64,000 bases of DNA from Candidatus Brevundimonas colombiensis (GTDB taxonomy: Bacteria; Pseudomonadota; Alphaproteobacteria; Caulobacterales; Caulobacteraceae): positions 1,550,001 to 1,614,000 of the forward strand of contig CP119326.1 of NCBI GenBank assembly GCA_029202665.1. Direction: 5' to 3'. This document shows, one piece after another, positions 1 to 8,096 of this stretch. How positions within the stretch are numbered: the first letter of the stretch is position 1; every line of letters starts with the position of its first letter. The position numbers and the translations under genes are program-made. The notes under the pieces were generated by a model. That model was not told the DNA's origin. It made no database searches and saw only the letters and a list, made by a program, of their open reading frames with translations.

Positions 1-1
1 G

Positions 2-181
2 CTGAACGGCGGCGTCTTGTCGCCGCGCCACGTGGACTTGCGGCCCTTCGTCCTGTCCAGCCCGGACGGCGTGCGGGTCGCGCCGGGCGGCCTGACGCGG
101 GTGGCGCTGAAACAGGGGTCGCTGGTGGTCAACTCCAGCCAGGGCGGCGGAACCAAGGACACCTGGGTGCTGGACAACTGA
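2..181 (+). CDS. Circularly permuted ATP-grasp protein, C-terminal end (partial)
   Basis: Only the last 59 codons are in the window; the 5' part lies upstream. The tail reads through a PGGLTRVAL motif and then an SSQGGGTKDTWVL ending, which is typical of the circularly permuted type 2 ATP-grasp family (DUF404/DUF407). Its TGA shares one base with the ATG of the next gene, so the two are translationally coupled. Families of this kind sit beside alpha-E, transglutaminase and Anbu genes, exactly the order seen here. Peptide-bond ligation is the proposed role in the literature; nothing in this fragment shows the substrate. Confidence 0.85.
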   Translation: MNGGVLSPRHVDLRPFVLSSPDGVRVAPGGLTRVALKQGSLVVNSSQGGGTKDTWVLDN

Positions 182-1119
182 TGCTTTCACGCACCGCAGA
201 CAGCCTCTACTGGACCGGCCGCTATATGGAGCGGGCGGACTTTCTCGCACGCATTCTGGAGGCGGCGATCCGCCTTGCCGCCCTGCCGGCCAAGGACCAG
301 GCCACGGTCACGGCCTGGGCGGGCGCCATCGCCTCATCGGGGGTCAAAAGCGGGTTCGACGCCTCGGGGCGGACGATCTCCGAGAAATCCGTCCGCGAAT
401 ATCTGGCCTTCGGCTACGACAATTCGACCTCGATCAAGGCCTGCATAACCAAGGCGCGGACCAATGCGCGCTCGGTGCGGACCGCCCTGACCATCGAACT
501 GTGGGAGGCGATCAACGGCGCCTGGAACGGCTTGAACGAACTGGGCGAACCGACCCGGCGCGACGACTTCACCAACTTCCTCGACTTCGTGAAATCGACG
601 TCCCTGGCGGTGGAGGGCGCCTCGTCGCGGACCATGCTGCGCAACGACGCCTATTGGTTCCTGCGCCTGGGCATGGCGATCGAGCGGGCCGACAACACCG
701 CCCGCCTGCTGGACGTGAAATACCATCTGCTGCTGCCGCCCGGCGAACGGGTGGGCGGTCAGCTGGACTATTTCCAATGGACGACCCTATTGCGCGAGGT
801 CTCGGCCCTGACCGCCTATCGCTGGGTCTACCGCGAGAGCGTGCGGCCGTGGCTGGTGGCGGACCTGTTGGTGCTGAACCGCCAGATGCCGCGCTCGCTG
901 GCTTCGTGCCAGGGGATGATCGTCAGCTATCTGGAGCAACTGGCGACCGATTACGGACGGCGCGGCCCGGCGCAGAGGTTGGCCTCCAACCGCCTGGGTC
1001 AGTTCAACGAGGCCAAGATCGAGGACATCTTCCAGTCGGGCCTGCATGAATACATCCAGCGTTTCCTGAACGAGAACAATGCGCTGGCCGGCGCTATCCA
1101 CGAACAGTATCTGGTCTGA
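181..1119 (+). CDS. Alpha-E domain-containing protein (DUF403)
   Basis: A 312-residue protein opening MLSRTADSLYWTGRYMERAD, the characteristic start of the alpha-E (DUF403) family, an all-helical domain of unknown biochemical activity found next to or fused with circularly permuted ATP-grasp proteins. No signal peptide or membrane segment is visible, so it is probably cytoplasmic. It overlaps the ATP-grasp gene by one base and is followed two bases later by the transglutaminase gene, so the genes form one operon. The family call is secure. The function is not known, and the link to peptide tagging or turnover is inferred from the neighbourhood. Confidence 0.92.
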   Translation: MLSRTADSLYWTGRYMERADFLARILEAAIRLAALPAKDQATVTAWAGAIASSGVKSGFDASGRTISEKSVREYLAFGYDNSTSIKACITKARTNARSVRTALTIELWEAINGAWNGLNELGEPTRRDDFTNFLDFVKSTSLAVEGASSRTMLRNDAYWFLRLGMAIERADNTARLLDVKYHLLLPPGERVGGQLDYFQWTTLLREVSALTAYRWVYRESVRPWLVADLLVLNRQMPRSLASCQGMIVSYLEQLATDYGRRGPAQRLASNRLGQFNEAKIEDIFQSGLHEYIQRFLNENNALAGAIHEQYLV

Positions 1120-1121
1120 CC

Positions 1122-1964
1122 ATGCGGATAAGGATCGATCATTCCACCCGCTACGCCTATGCGCGTCCTGCACGGTTCATCGTGCAGATGCTGCGTCTGA
1201 CGCCCAGGTCGTGCGAGGGCCAGCAGGTGCGCGACTGGCGCATCGAAACCGACGTTGACGCCCGACTGCGACGCAGCGAGGACGCGTTCGGCAACATCGT
1301 CCACAGCCTCTATACCGAGCGGCCCACCGACGCCCTGACCATCCGCGTCACCGGCGAGGTCTCCACCATCGATACGGGCGGGGTGGTGAAGGGGCAGGCC
1401 GAACGCCTGTCGCCCTTGGTCTATCTGCGCGAAACCGCGATGACCACGGCGGACGCCGGCATCGTCGATTTCGCCTGCTCGATCCCGGAGGGGGCGACAT
1501 TGAACCGGATGCACCGGCTGATGGGCGCGCTGAAGGAGACGGTGGCGTTCGAGGTAGGATCGACCTCGGCCAGCCACACCGCCGCGGAGGCCTTCGCCCA
1601 GCGGCGCGGCGTCTGTCAGGATCATTCGCAGATCTTCATTTCGGCGGCGCGGCGGATGGGGGTGCCGGCGCGCTACGTCTCGGGCCACCTCAGCCGTCAG
1701 GATGGACAGCACGATCAGGACGCCGCCCATGCCTGGGCCGAGGCCTGGGTCGAAAACCTGGGCTGGGTCGGCTTCGATCCGGCCAATGGCATCTGTCCGA
1801 CCGAACACTATGTCCGTGTCGCCGTGGGGCTGGACGCGCGCGGCGCCACGCCGATCCGGGGCACGAGCTATGGCGGCGGTCAGGAGAGCCTGACGGTCGC
1901 CCTGAATGTGCGGCCGGTGCAACAGAGCCAGCAACAACTGCAATCCAGCGGATGGCCCCGATAG
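1122..1964 (+). CDS. Transglutaminase-like cysteine peptidase family protein
   Basis: A 280-residue protein with an N-terminal beta-rich domain (about residues 1-85, bacterial transglutaminase-like N-terminal) and a transglutaminase core. The catalytic triad is visible: Cys165 in RRGVCQDHSQ, His203 in DAAHAWAEAW and Asp219 in GFDPANG. No export signal is seen. Members of this family in Anbu operons are thought to act as proteases or amidases on peptide-modified substrates, not as cross-linking enzymes; that is family-level inference. It starts two bases after the alpha-E stop and is separated from the Anbu gene by a 61-base gap. Confidence 0.92.
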   Translation: MRIRIDHSTRYAYARPARFIVQMLRLTPRSCEGQQVRDWRIETDVDARLRRSEDAFGNIVHSLYTERPTDALTIRVTGEVSTIDTGGVVKGQAERLSPLVYLRETAMTTADAGIVDFACSIPEGATLNRMHRLMGALKETVAFEVGSTSASHTAAEAFAQRRGVCQDHSQIFISAARRMGVPARYVSGHLSRQDGQHDQDAAHAWAEAWVENLGWVGFDPANGICPTEHYVRVAVGLDARGATPIRGTSYGGGQESLTVALNVRPVQQSQQQLQSSGWPR

Positions 1965-2025
1965 GCATGATGCACGAATCTGTTAGCGTCAGGGGATTCG
2001 CAACGCGGGGAGCGAATAGAGCGAA

Positions 2026-2817
2026 GTGACCTATTGCGTAGGCATGTTGGTGGACGAGGGGTTGGCGATGATCGCTGACACGCGCACCAATGCGGGCGTG
2101 GACAACATCTCGTCCTATCGAAAACTGCACCTGCTTCAGTCGCCGGGCGAGCGGATGCTGGCGGTGGCGACGGCGGGCAATCTGTCGGTGACGCAGACGG
2201 CGCTGGCCATGGTCGCGGCCGGGATCAAGCTGCCGGACTCGGCGGCGCCCGAAACGCTCCAAACGGCGCCGACCCTGTTCCGCGCGGCGCAGTTGCTGGG
2301 CCATGCGATGGCCAGCGTGCGCGCCAGCATCAACACGCCGCCGACGCCGGCCGCCGATGCGCTGAACGTCTCGGCCTCCATGCTGCTGGGCGGTCAGATC
2401 GCGGGCGGCAAGATGGGCCTGTATCTGATCTATGGTCAGGGCAACTTCATCGAGTGCGGGCCGGACACACCCTATCTGCAGATCGGCGAACTGAAATACG
2501 GCAAGCCGATCCTCGATCGCGCCCTGCATAGCGCCACCCCCCTGTCGGAGGCGGTGAAGCTGGGACTGATTTCGTTCGACTCGACCATCCGCTCCAACAT
2601 CGCGGTCGGGCCGCCGTTGGATCTGGTCGTCATTCCGCGCGATCGCCTGAGCGGCGTGGCCCGACGCATCGAGGCCGAAGATCCCTATTTCCGCGATCTG
2701 GCGCGTCGTTGGTCGGAAGCCATGGCCTCCGCGCACAAGGCGATTCCCGATCCGACGTGGTTGAATACGGGCGTCGAAACCGCTCCGGCGCCGAAGGCGA
2801 TGTCCGTGGCCGGCTAG
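2026..2817 (+). CDS. Anbu, proteasome-type peptidase (ancestral beta subunit)
   Basis: A 263-residue proteasome/HslV-fold peptidase with a GTG start. It begins Met-Thr-Tyr-Cys-Val-Gly; removal of Met exposes Thr2 as the N-terminal nucleophile, as in Anbu and HslV, so no propeptide is expected. The early segment GLAMIADTRTNAGVD is typical of Anbu. The operon order (ATP-grasp, alpha-E, transglutaminase, Anbu) matches the association described for Anbu across proteobacteria. Anbu rings form without a known dedicated ATPase, and no ATPase or chaperone gene is nearby. The physiological substrate is unknown. Confidence 0.92.
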   Translation: MTYCVGMLVDEGLAMIADTRTNAGVDNISSYRKLHLLQSPGERMLAVATAGNLSVTQTALAMVAAGIKLPDSAAPETLQTAPTLFRAAQLLGHAMASVRASINTPPTPAADALNVSASMLLGGQIAGGKMGLYLIYGQGNFIECGPDTPYLQIGELKYGKPILDRALHSATPLSEAVKLGLISFDSTIRSNIAVGPPLDLVVIPRDRLSGVARRIEAEDPYFRDLARRWSEAMASAHKAIPDPTWLNTGVETAPAPKAMSVAG

Positions 2818-2821
2818 TTTG

Positions 2822-2838
2822 TTGCGAGTTGTTTGCAA
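2822..2838. promoter_or_regulatory. Candidate iron-regulator operator 1 (TTGC-N9-GCAA)
   Basis: A 17-bp dyad TTGCGAGTTGTTTGCAA lies between the Anbu stop and the siderophore receptor start. The TTGC/GCAA ends at fixed 9-bp spacing recur at 2870 and 6039. Its place before an iron-uptake gene suggests a Fur-type site; that assignment is inferred. Confidence 0.5.
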
Positions 2839-2869
2839 TTCTCCTTGTGCGACATATTGAAGCTGGTTA

Positions 2870-2886
2870 TTGCGACTGCATCGCAA
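2870..2886. promoter_or_regulatory. Candidate iron-regulator operator 2 (perfect dyad)
   Basis: TTGCGACTGCATCGCAA is a perfect inverted repeat (6-bp arms, 5-bp spacer) ending 25 bp before the receptor ATG. It has the same TTGC-N9-GCAA frame as sites 2822 and 6039. It could overlap the promoter or the transcription start. I read it as a Fur-type operator by context only. Confidence 0.55.
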
Positions 2887-2911
2887 AATCAGACCAAAAG
2901 GTCGCAAGAAA

Positions 2912-5245
2912 ATGTCCGAGTCCCGCGCCGCCGCGCTCCGCACGCTTCTGTTCGCCTCCAGCGCCGCCGGAATGCTTGTCGCCGCGCCTGCTGTCGCCGC
3001 CGACGCCGGCGATAGCGTGATCGTCACGGCTGACCAGCAGCAGCCCGCCAATCTGGGGACTATCGACGTCAATGGCCAGGTCCGGAAGCCGGCGCCCCAT
3101 TCTCCAGAATATGTCGCGCCGCTGCTTGATACGCCGCGATCGGTCACCGTGATCCCGCAGGCCATCATCGAACAGACAGGGGCGGACTCGCTGCAAGACA
3201 TTCTGCGCAACTCGCCCGGCATCACCTTCGGTGCAGGCGAGGGCGGCCAACCGCTGGCCGATCGTCCGGTCATCCGGGGCCAGTCCTCGGGCAACAATAT
3301 CTTCGTGGACGGCGTGCGCGATACCGGCGGTCAGCAGCGCGAAGTCTTCAACCTGGAACAGGTCGAGATCATCAAGGGGGCGGACTCGGTCTATTCTGGA
3401 CGCGGTTCCGGGGGCGGCAGCATCAATCTGGCTTCCAAGTCGCCGAAACTGACGCCCTTCACCAATGTTTCGGCGGGTATCGGCACGGACGATTACCTGC
3501 GCGGCACGATCGACGCCAACATGCCTCTGGGAGAGACAGCGGCGCTGCGCATCAATCTGATGGGGGCGGCGGGCGATGTCGCGGGCCGCGACGCCGTGGA
3601 CTATGACAAATGGGGCGTCGCAGCGTCTTTCGCGGTCGGCTTGGGCGCCAGCAGCACGATCGTCGCCAGCTACTATCACCTCGACAGCAATCAGATGCCC
3701 GACTACGGCATACCGCTCTACACCAAGCTGGGCGGAGGCGCCGCGCCCCGACCCGATGCGTCCGGCGTGCTGAACGTCAGCCGCGACGCCTTGTATGGTC
3801 TGAAGGCGCGTGATTATCTGAACAATACGGTGGACTCCTTCACCTTCGACTGGACGCATCGGTTCAGCGAGGCCCTGACGGTCCGCAACGTCAGCCGCCT
3901 GTCGATGACGCTGAACGACTACATCGTCACCAATCCCGGCGACGGCGGATCAGCCCAACAGATCGGCGGCGTCTGGTGGATGAAGCGCGGCACAAAGACC
4001 CGTTGGAACCCCGCGCAAACACTGGCCAACGTCACCGATGTGTTCGGCAAAATCTCGACCGGAGGGATCAGGCACAGCTACGATCTGGGCCTGGAGCTGA
4101 CGCGCGAAGTCAATCGCAACGCCAGCTATTCGACGTTCACGACCTCCGGTTCGGCCTGCCCCGCGCCCTTGACGGGGTTCGACTGCACGCCGGTCTATGA
4201 TCCGAACCCGGCCGATAACTGGACCGGCGTGATCAATCGCAGCACCCCCAGTCGTTCGATCACCGAAACCGTCGGCCTCTACGCCTTCGACAGCATCTCG
4301 CTTACCGACCGCTTCCTGCTCAACCTGGGTGTCCGTTGGGACAGCTATCAAACTCAGGGCGTGAACATCTCCTCCACCCAGACGAACGGCGTCTGGACCA
4401 TCAACCCCCTGATCCCCGCCACGCCGAATGGGACGTCGGGGGTGGTCGCGCTGCCCAAGCGCAAGTGGGATTTCGTTAACTATCAGGCCGGTCTGGTTTT
4501 CAAGCCGACGCATTATTCGAGCCTGTATGTTTCCTACGCCACGGCCTCGACGCCGCCCCTTGTCGCGGGCGGCGACCAGAACGCCGCCGGTACGGGGCAG
4601 GGGTCCGGCAACCTGGCCGACGACATCCTGGAGCCTGAGGACACCGAGACCTATGAGATCGGCGCCAAGGCCAATCTGTTCAACGAGCGTCTCGCCGTCG
4701 GTCTGTCCGGCTATCGTCTGACCCGCAAGAACGCTCAACTGCTGGTCGATTCCGGCCCGCCCGCCACCTACGCCCAGGTCGGGGAGGTCGAGGTCAAGGG
4801 CGTCGAACTCAGCGTCTCGGGCAATATCACGCCGGCGTGGCAGGTATTCGGCGGCTACACCTACATGGACTCCGAACTGGTGCGCGGCGCCTCGAACAGC
4901 CTGAATGTCGGCGAAGCGCTGGCCAATACGCCCAAGAACTCGGCCAGCCTGTTCACCACCTATCGCGTCATGCCGCGGCTGACCCTGGGCGGCGGCGTCT
5001 ACTATGTCTCTCGTTCGAACGGGGGCAACCAGGGCGGGGCCGGCGGCGGGACAAACCGCATCTATGCGCCGGAATACACCCGCGTGGACGCCTACGTCGC
5101 CTTTGATCTGACCGACACCGCGTCATTGCGGCTAAACGTCAAGAACGCCGGCGACGAACGCTACATCATGCGCACCAACGGCGTTCACCACGCCGATCCG
5201 GCGCCAGGGCGCGCCGCCACCCTGACGCTGAACATGCGCTTCTAA
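2912..5245 (+). CDS. TonB-dependent siderophore receptor
   Basis: A 777-residue outer-membrane receptor. The ATG at 2912 gives a good signal peptide (SSAAGMLVAAPAVAADA); the open frame extends 14 codons upstream, but that part overlaps the operator and is unlikely to be translated. The plug domain (about 60-190) carries VTVIPQAIIEQTGADSLQDI, VIRGQSSGNNIFVDG and QVEIIKGADSVYSGRG, typical of catecholate siderophore receptors of the Fiu/PiuA type. A 22-strand barrel follows and ends in a terminal Phe. It imports ferric siderophore using TonB energy. Two candidate iron operators precede it, and a PiuC-like gene follows 68 bp downstream, as in piuA-piuC loci of other proteobacteria. The ligand cannot be told from sequence. 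Confidence 0.93.
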   Translation: MSESRAAALRTLLFASSAAGMLVAAPAVAADAGDSVIVTADQQQPANLGTIDVNGQVRKPAPHSPEYVAPLLDTPRSVTVIPQAIIEQTGADSLQDILRNSPGITFGAGEGGQPLADRPVIRGQSSGNNIFVDGVRDTGGQQREVFNLEQVEIIKGADSVYSGRGSGGGSINLASKSPKLTPFTNVSAGIGTDDYLRGTIDANMPLGETAALRINLMGAAGDVAGRDAVDYDKWGVAASFAVGLGASSTIVASYYHLDSNQMPDYGIPLYTKLGGGAAPRPDASGVLNVSRDALYGLKARDYLNNTVDSFTFDWTHRFSEALTVRNVSRLSMTLNDYIVTNPGDGGSAQQIGGVWWMKRGTKTRWNPAQTLANVTDVFGKISTGGIRHSYDLGLELTREVNRNASYSTFTTSGSACPAPLTGFDCTPVYDPNPADNWTGVINRSTPSRSITETVGLYAFDSISLTDRFLLNLGVRWDSYQTQGVNISSTQTNGVWTINPLIPATPNGTSGVVALPKRKWDFVNYQAGLVFKPTHYSSLYVSYATASTPPLVAGGDQNAAGTGQGSGNLADDILEPEDTETYEIGAKANLFNERLAVGLSGYRLTRKNAQLLVDSGPPATYAQVGEVEVKGVELSVSGNITPAWQVFGGYTYMDSELVRGASNSLNVGEALANTPKNSASLFTTYRVMPRLTLGGGVYYVSRSNGGNQGGAGGGTNRIYAPEYTRVDAYVAFDLTDTASLRLNVKNAGDERYIMRTNGVHHADPAPGRAATLTLNMRF

Positions 5246-5313
5246 AGGCCTACTCCCCGGCCTAAACTGGCGGCTCCGCGATCCACTGCGGGGCCGTTTT
5301 CTTTCCAGAGAGA

Positions 5314-6006
5314 ATGCTTTTGCTGCTGCAGATCCCGGAAGTCTTTTCCAAGGCTGAGGTTCAGGCCCTGCGTCAGCGGTTGGACGCCGGGCCGTGGGCG
5401 GACGGCAACATCACCTCGGGCCATCAGTCGGCCACGGCCAAGCGAAACCAGCAACTGCCCGAGGACTGCGACGTGGCCAGAGAGGTCTCGGCCCTGGTGG
5501 TGCAGGCTCTGAACGCCAATCCGATGTTCGTGGCGGCGGCTTTGCCGCACACGATCTTTCCGCCCCTGTTCAATCGCTACGAGGGCGGGGGCGAGTTCGG
5601 CCTGCACGTCGACAACGCCATCCGACAGGCGCGCGGCGGGGGAACACTGCGCATCCGCAGCGATCTGTCGGCGACCCTGTTCCTGTCCGAGCCCGAGGAT
5701 TACGACGGCGGCGAATTGATCATCGAAGAGATGTACGGCGCCCAGTCGATCAAACTGCCGGCGGGCGATCTGGTCCTTTACCCCTCCAAGAGCCTGCACA
5801 AGGTCATGCCCGTGACGCGCGGCGCGCGGGTGTCGTCCTTCATGTGGATGCAGAGCCTGGTCCGCGACGACGGCGACCGCGAAATCCTGTTCCGGCTGGA
5901 CGTGGCGACCCAGCGCGTCGGACGCGAGAAGGGGCCCAAGGATCAGGCGGTGATCGAACTGACCGGCGTCTATCATAATCTGTTGCGGCGCTGGGCCGAG
6001 GCGTGA
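5314..6006 (+). CDS. piuC: Fe(II)/2-oxoglutarate dioxygenase, PiuC/YbiX family (PKHD-type hydroxylase)
   Basis: A 230-residue cytoplasmic enzyme of the PKHD-type hydroxylase family. The iron ligands are visible as His98 and Asp100 (GLHVDN) and His162 (SLHKVMPV), and the 2-oxoglutarate Arg lies in the following VTRGAR segment. The family is regularly encoded beside PiuA/Fiu receptors and induced by iron starvation; its substrate remains unsettled. It lies 68 bp after the receptor gene with no evident terminator, so it is probably co-transcribed. Length is normal for the family (about 225). The gene symbol is by family resemblance. Confidence 0.9.
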   Translation: MLLLLQIPEVFSKAEVQALRQRLDAGPWADGNITSGHQSATAKRNQQLPEDCDVAREVSALVVQALNANPMFVAAALPHTIFPPLFNRYEGGGEFGLHVDNAIRQARGGGTLRIRSDLSATLFLSEPEDYDGGELIIEEMYGAQSIKLPAGDLVLYPSKSLHKVMPVTRGARVSSFMWMQSLVRDDGDREILFRLDVATQRVGREKGPKDQAVIELTGVYHNLLRRWAEA

Positions 6007-6038
6007 TGGACGTCGTGTCGCGGGCCCGCTGAACGCTA

Positions 6039-6055
6039 TTGCAACACGTTCGCAA
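6039..6055. promoter_or_regulatory. Candidate iron-regulator operator 3 (TTGC-N9-GCAA)
   Basis: TTGCAACACGTTCGCAA, 18 bp before the GTG of the PepSY gene, has the same TTGC-N9-GCAA frame as the two dyads before the receptor. It suggests that the PepSY/ApbE operon is a separate transcription unit under the same regulator. Identity of the regulator is inferred. Confidence 0.5.
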
Positions 6056-6073
6056 CAATGGCACAGCGAGCGC

Positions 6074-6751
6074 GTGACCGAACTCGCCGCACAGCGTCAG
6101 GCCGAACCCGAAGCCAAGGGACCGAAGCCCAAGGCGGCGTTGAACGGCGCGCGATCATTCTGGCTGAAGCAGCTTCACAGCTGGCACTGGATTTCGGCGG
6201 CGGTCAGCCTGGTCGGCATGATCCTGTTCGCGATTACCGGCATCACCCTGAATCACGCAGCCTCGATCCCCGGAAAGCCGGTGACGGTCGAACAGACCCA
6301 GACTCTGCCGGCCCCGCTGCTGCAACGCCTGAAGACTTTCCCGGAGGAGACCACTCAGCCGGTGCCCGACGCCGTGGCGCGCTGGGCCTCCGAGGCGTTC
6401 AGGGTCGAGATCGCCGGCAAGCCGACCGAGACCACGCCGGAAGAAATCTATGTCGCCCTGGCCATGCCGGGCGGCGACGGATGGGTCACGATCGACCGTT
6501 CGACGGGCGAGGCCCTGCATGAAAAGACCACGCGGGGCTGGATCGCCTACCTCAACGACCTGCACAAGGGCCGCAACGCCGGATCGGTCTGGTTCTGGTT
6601 CATCGACGTGTTCGCGGCGGCCTGCGTCATCTTCGCCGTCACGGGCCTGGGCCTGATGGTGCTGCACGCCAAGGGTCGGCCATCGACCTGGCCGCTGGCG
6701 GCGCTGGGCCTGCTGATCCCCGTCGTCATCGCCCTGATCTTCATTCATTGA
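6074..6751 (+). CDS. PepSY-associated transmembrane protein
   Basis: A 225-residue inner-membrane protein starting with GTG. Membrane segments are seen near residues 35-58 (a WHWISAAVSLVGMILFAITG-type helix), 167-190 and 200-222. Between the first two is a periplasmic PepSY-like region. Conserved His in the HSWHW and LNDLHKG segments could bind haem or metal, as in PepSY_TM reductases. It heads an operon with DUF2271, DUF4198, ApbE and a flavoreductase. In such clusters the PepSY protein is proposed to carry electrons across the inner membrane to a flavinylated periplasmic partner; that role is inferred here. Its last codons overlap an alternative upstream start of the next gene. Confidence 0.85.
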   Translation: MTELAAQRQAEPEAKGPKPKAALNGARSFWLKQLHSWHWISAAVSLVGMILFAITGITLNHAASIPGKPVTVEQTQTLPAPLLQRLKTFPEETTQPVPDAVARWASEAFRVEIAGKPTETTPEEIYVALAMPGGDGWVTIDRSTGEALHEKTTRGWIAYLNDLHKGRNAGSVWFWFIDVFAAACVIFAVTGLGLMVLHAKGRPSTWPLAALGLLIPVVIALIFIH

Positions 6752-6762
6752 CGAGTTTTCCG

Positions 6763-7275
6763 ATGCGCCTTCTTCCCGTCGTCATCACCACGGTCGGTCT
6801 CGCTGCGGCGGCCGCGCCCGCCCTGGCCGCAGACCTGACCGTCTCGGTCGAAATTCCCCGGCTGAACACCGCCTCCTACCACCGTCCCTATGTCGCCGTG
6901 TGGATCGAGAAGCCGGATCAGTCGGCCGAACGGACCCTGGCCGTCTGGTATCAGCAGACCCGCAACAACGAGGGCGACGGCAAGGACTGGCTGAAGGATC
7001 TGCGCACCTGGTGGCGCAAGGGCGGCCGGGCCATGAGCCTGCCGGCTGACGGCGTGTCGGGCGCCACGCGCGCGCCGGGCCGCCAGACGATCACCGTGCC
7101 CGCCGCGCGCCTCAACGGCCTGCAGCCGGGGCAGTACAATATCGTCGTCGAGGCGGCGCGCGAACTGGGCGGTCGCGAGGTCGTGCGCGTGCCCTTCCGC
7201 TGGGGCGCGGCGAACACCGGGACCGGAACCGGCGCCTCCGAACTGGGCGCCGTGCGCGTCGCCGTCTCTCGCTGA
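6763..7275 (+). CDS. DUF2271 protein, likely ApbE-flavinylated periplasmic electron carrier
   Basis: A 170-residue exported protein; the ATG at 6763 gives a clean signal peptide ending APALAADLT. The sequence DGVSGAT (Asp96 to Thr102) matches the acceptor motif in which ApbE attaches FMN through the Thr side chain, so Thr102 is the predicted flavinylation site. DUF2271 proteins have been reported among flavinylated extracytosolic redox proteins, and an apbE gene lies two genes downstream. I infer a periplasmic flavoprotein that accepts electrons from the PepSY membrane protein and reduces an iron complex. The motif is seen; the modification and redox partner are inferred. Confidence 0.87.
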   Translation: MRLLPVVITTVGLAAAAAPALAADLTVSVEIPRLNTASYHRPYVAVWIEKPDQSAERTLAVWYQQTRNNEGDGKDWLKDLRTWWRKGGRAMSLPADGVSGATRAPGRQTITVPAARLNGLQPGQYNIVVEAARELGGREVVRVPFRWGAANTGTGTGASELGAVRVAVSR

Positions 7276-7286
7276 GGATCACGACC

Positions 7287-8087
7287 ATGAAGAAGACGAT
7301 CGCCCTTCTGACGCTGGCGGCGGCTCTGGCGGCGCCGATGGCCGCCCAGGCCCACCGCGCCTGGATGGCGCCGACCGCCACCACCCTGTCGGGGACCGAC
7401 GCCTGGGTCGGTTTCGACGCGGGCATGTCCAACAAGGTGTTCGATCCCGACCATGCCGCCATGCGGATGACGGGCCTGACGATCACCGCGCCGGACGGTT
7501 CGGCGGTTCAGCCCGAACACGCCATGCAGGGCCAGTACCGTTCCACCTTCGACGTCCATCTGACGCAGAACGGAACCTACAAGGTCGCCAACGTCATGAG
7601 CGGCGTCATGGCCAGCTACAGGCTGAACGGCGAACAGAAGCGCTGGCGCGGAACCGCCGCCGAATATCCCGCCGCCCTGCCGGCGGGCGCGACCGACATC
7701 CAGGCGACCCGCACCGCCAGCCGCATCGAGACCTTCGTCACCCTGAACAACCCCACCGACACGGTCTTCAAGACGACCGGCGAGGGGCTGGAACTGGCGC
7801 CCGTGACCCATCCCAACGACCTGGCGGCAGGCGAGCCGGCGACGTTCAAACTGCTGAACAATGGCCAGCCGGCGTCGGGGCTGACGGTCACGGTGGCGCG
7901 CGGCGGCATCCGTTATCGCGACAATCCCGAGGAATCGACGGTGACGACCGGCGCAGACGGCGCCTTTACCATCACCTGGCCGGCGGCCGGCATGTACTGG
8001 CTGAACGCCTCGGTCCGCACCGAAGGACAGGGGGAAACGCTCGGTTCCAGCGCCAGCTATGTGGCGGCGGTGGAAGTCCTGCCCTAA
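7287..8087 (+). CDS. DUF4198 domain-containing exported protein
   Basis: A 266-residue secreted protein with signal peptide (residues 1-22, ending PMAAQA). The predicted mature protein starts with His (HRAWMAPTATTL), and further His residues follow (PDHAAM, PEHAMQ). An N-terminal His is a common metal ligand in periplasmic metal-binding proteins, so metal binding is plausible but unproven. DUF4198 proteins are often encoded with metal transporters and TonB receptors. It sits 11 bp after DUF2271 and 9 bp before apbE, in one operon. It probably helps handle metal in the periplasm alongside the flavin-based reductase; the exact role is unknown. Confidence 0.85.
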   Translation: MKKTIALLTLAAALAAPMAAQAHRAWMAPTATTLSGTDAWVGFDAGMSNKVFDPDHAAMRMTGLTITAPDGSAVQPEHAMQGQYRSTFDVHLTQNGTYKVANVMSGVMASYRLNGEQKRWRGTAAEYPAALPAGATDIQATRTASRIETFVTLNNPTDTVFKTTGEGLELAPVTHPNDLAAGEPATFKLLNNGQPASGLTVTVARGGIRYRDNPEESTVTTGADGAFTITWPAAGMYWLNASVRTEGQGETLGSSASYVAAVEVLP

Positions 8088-8096
8088 GCGAGCGGG

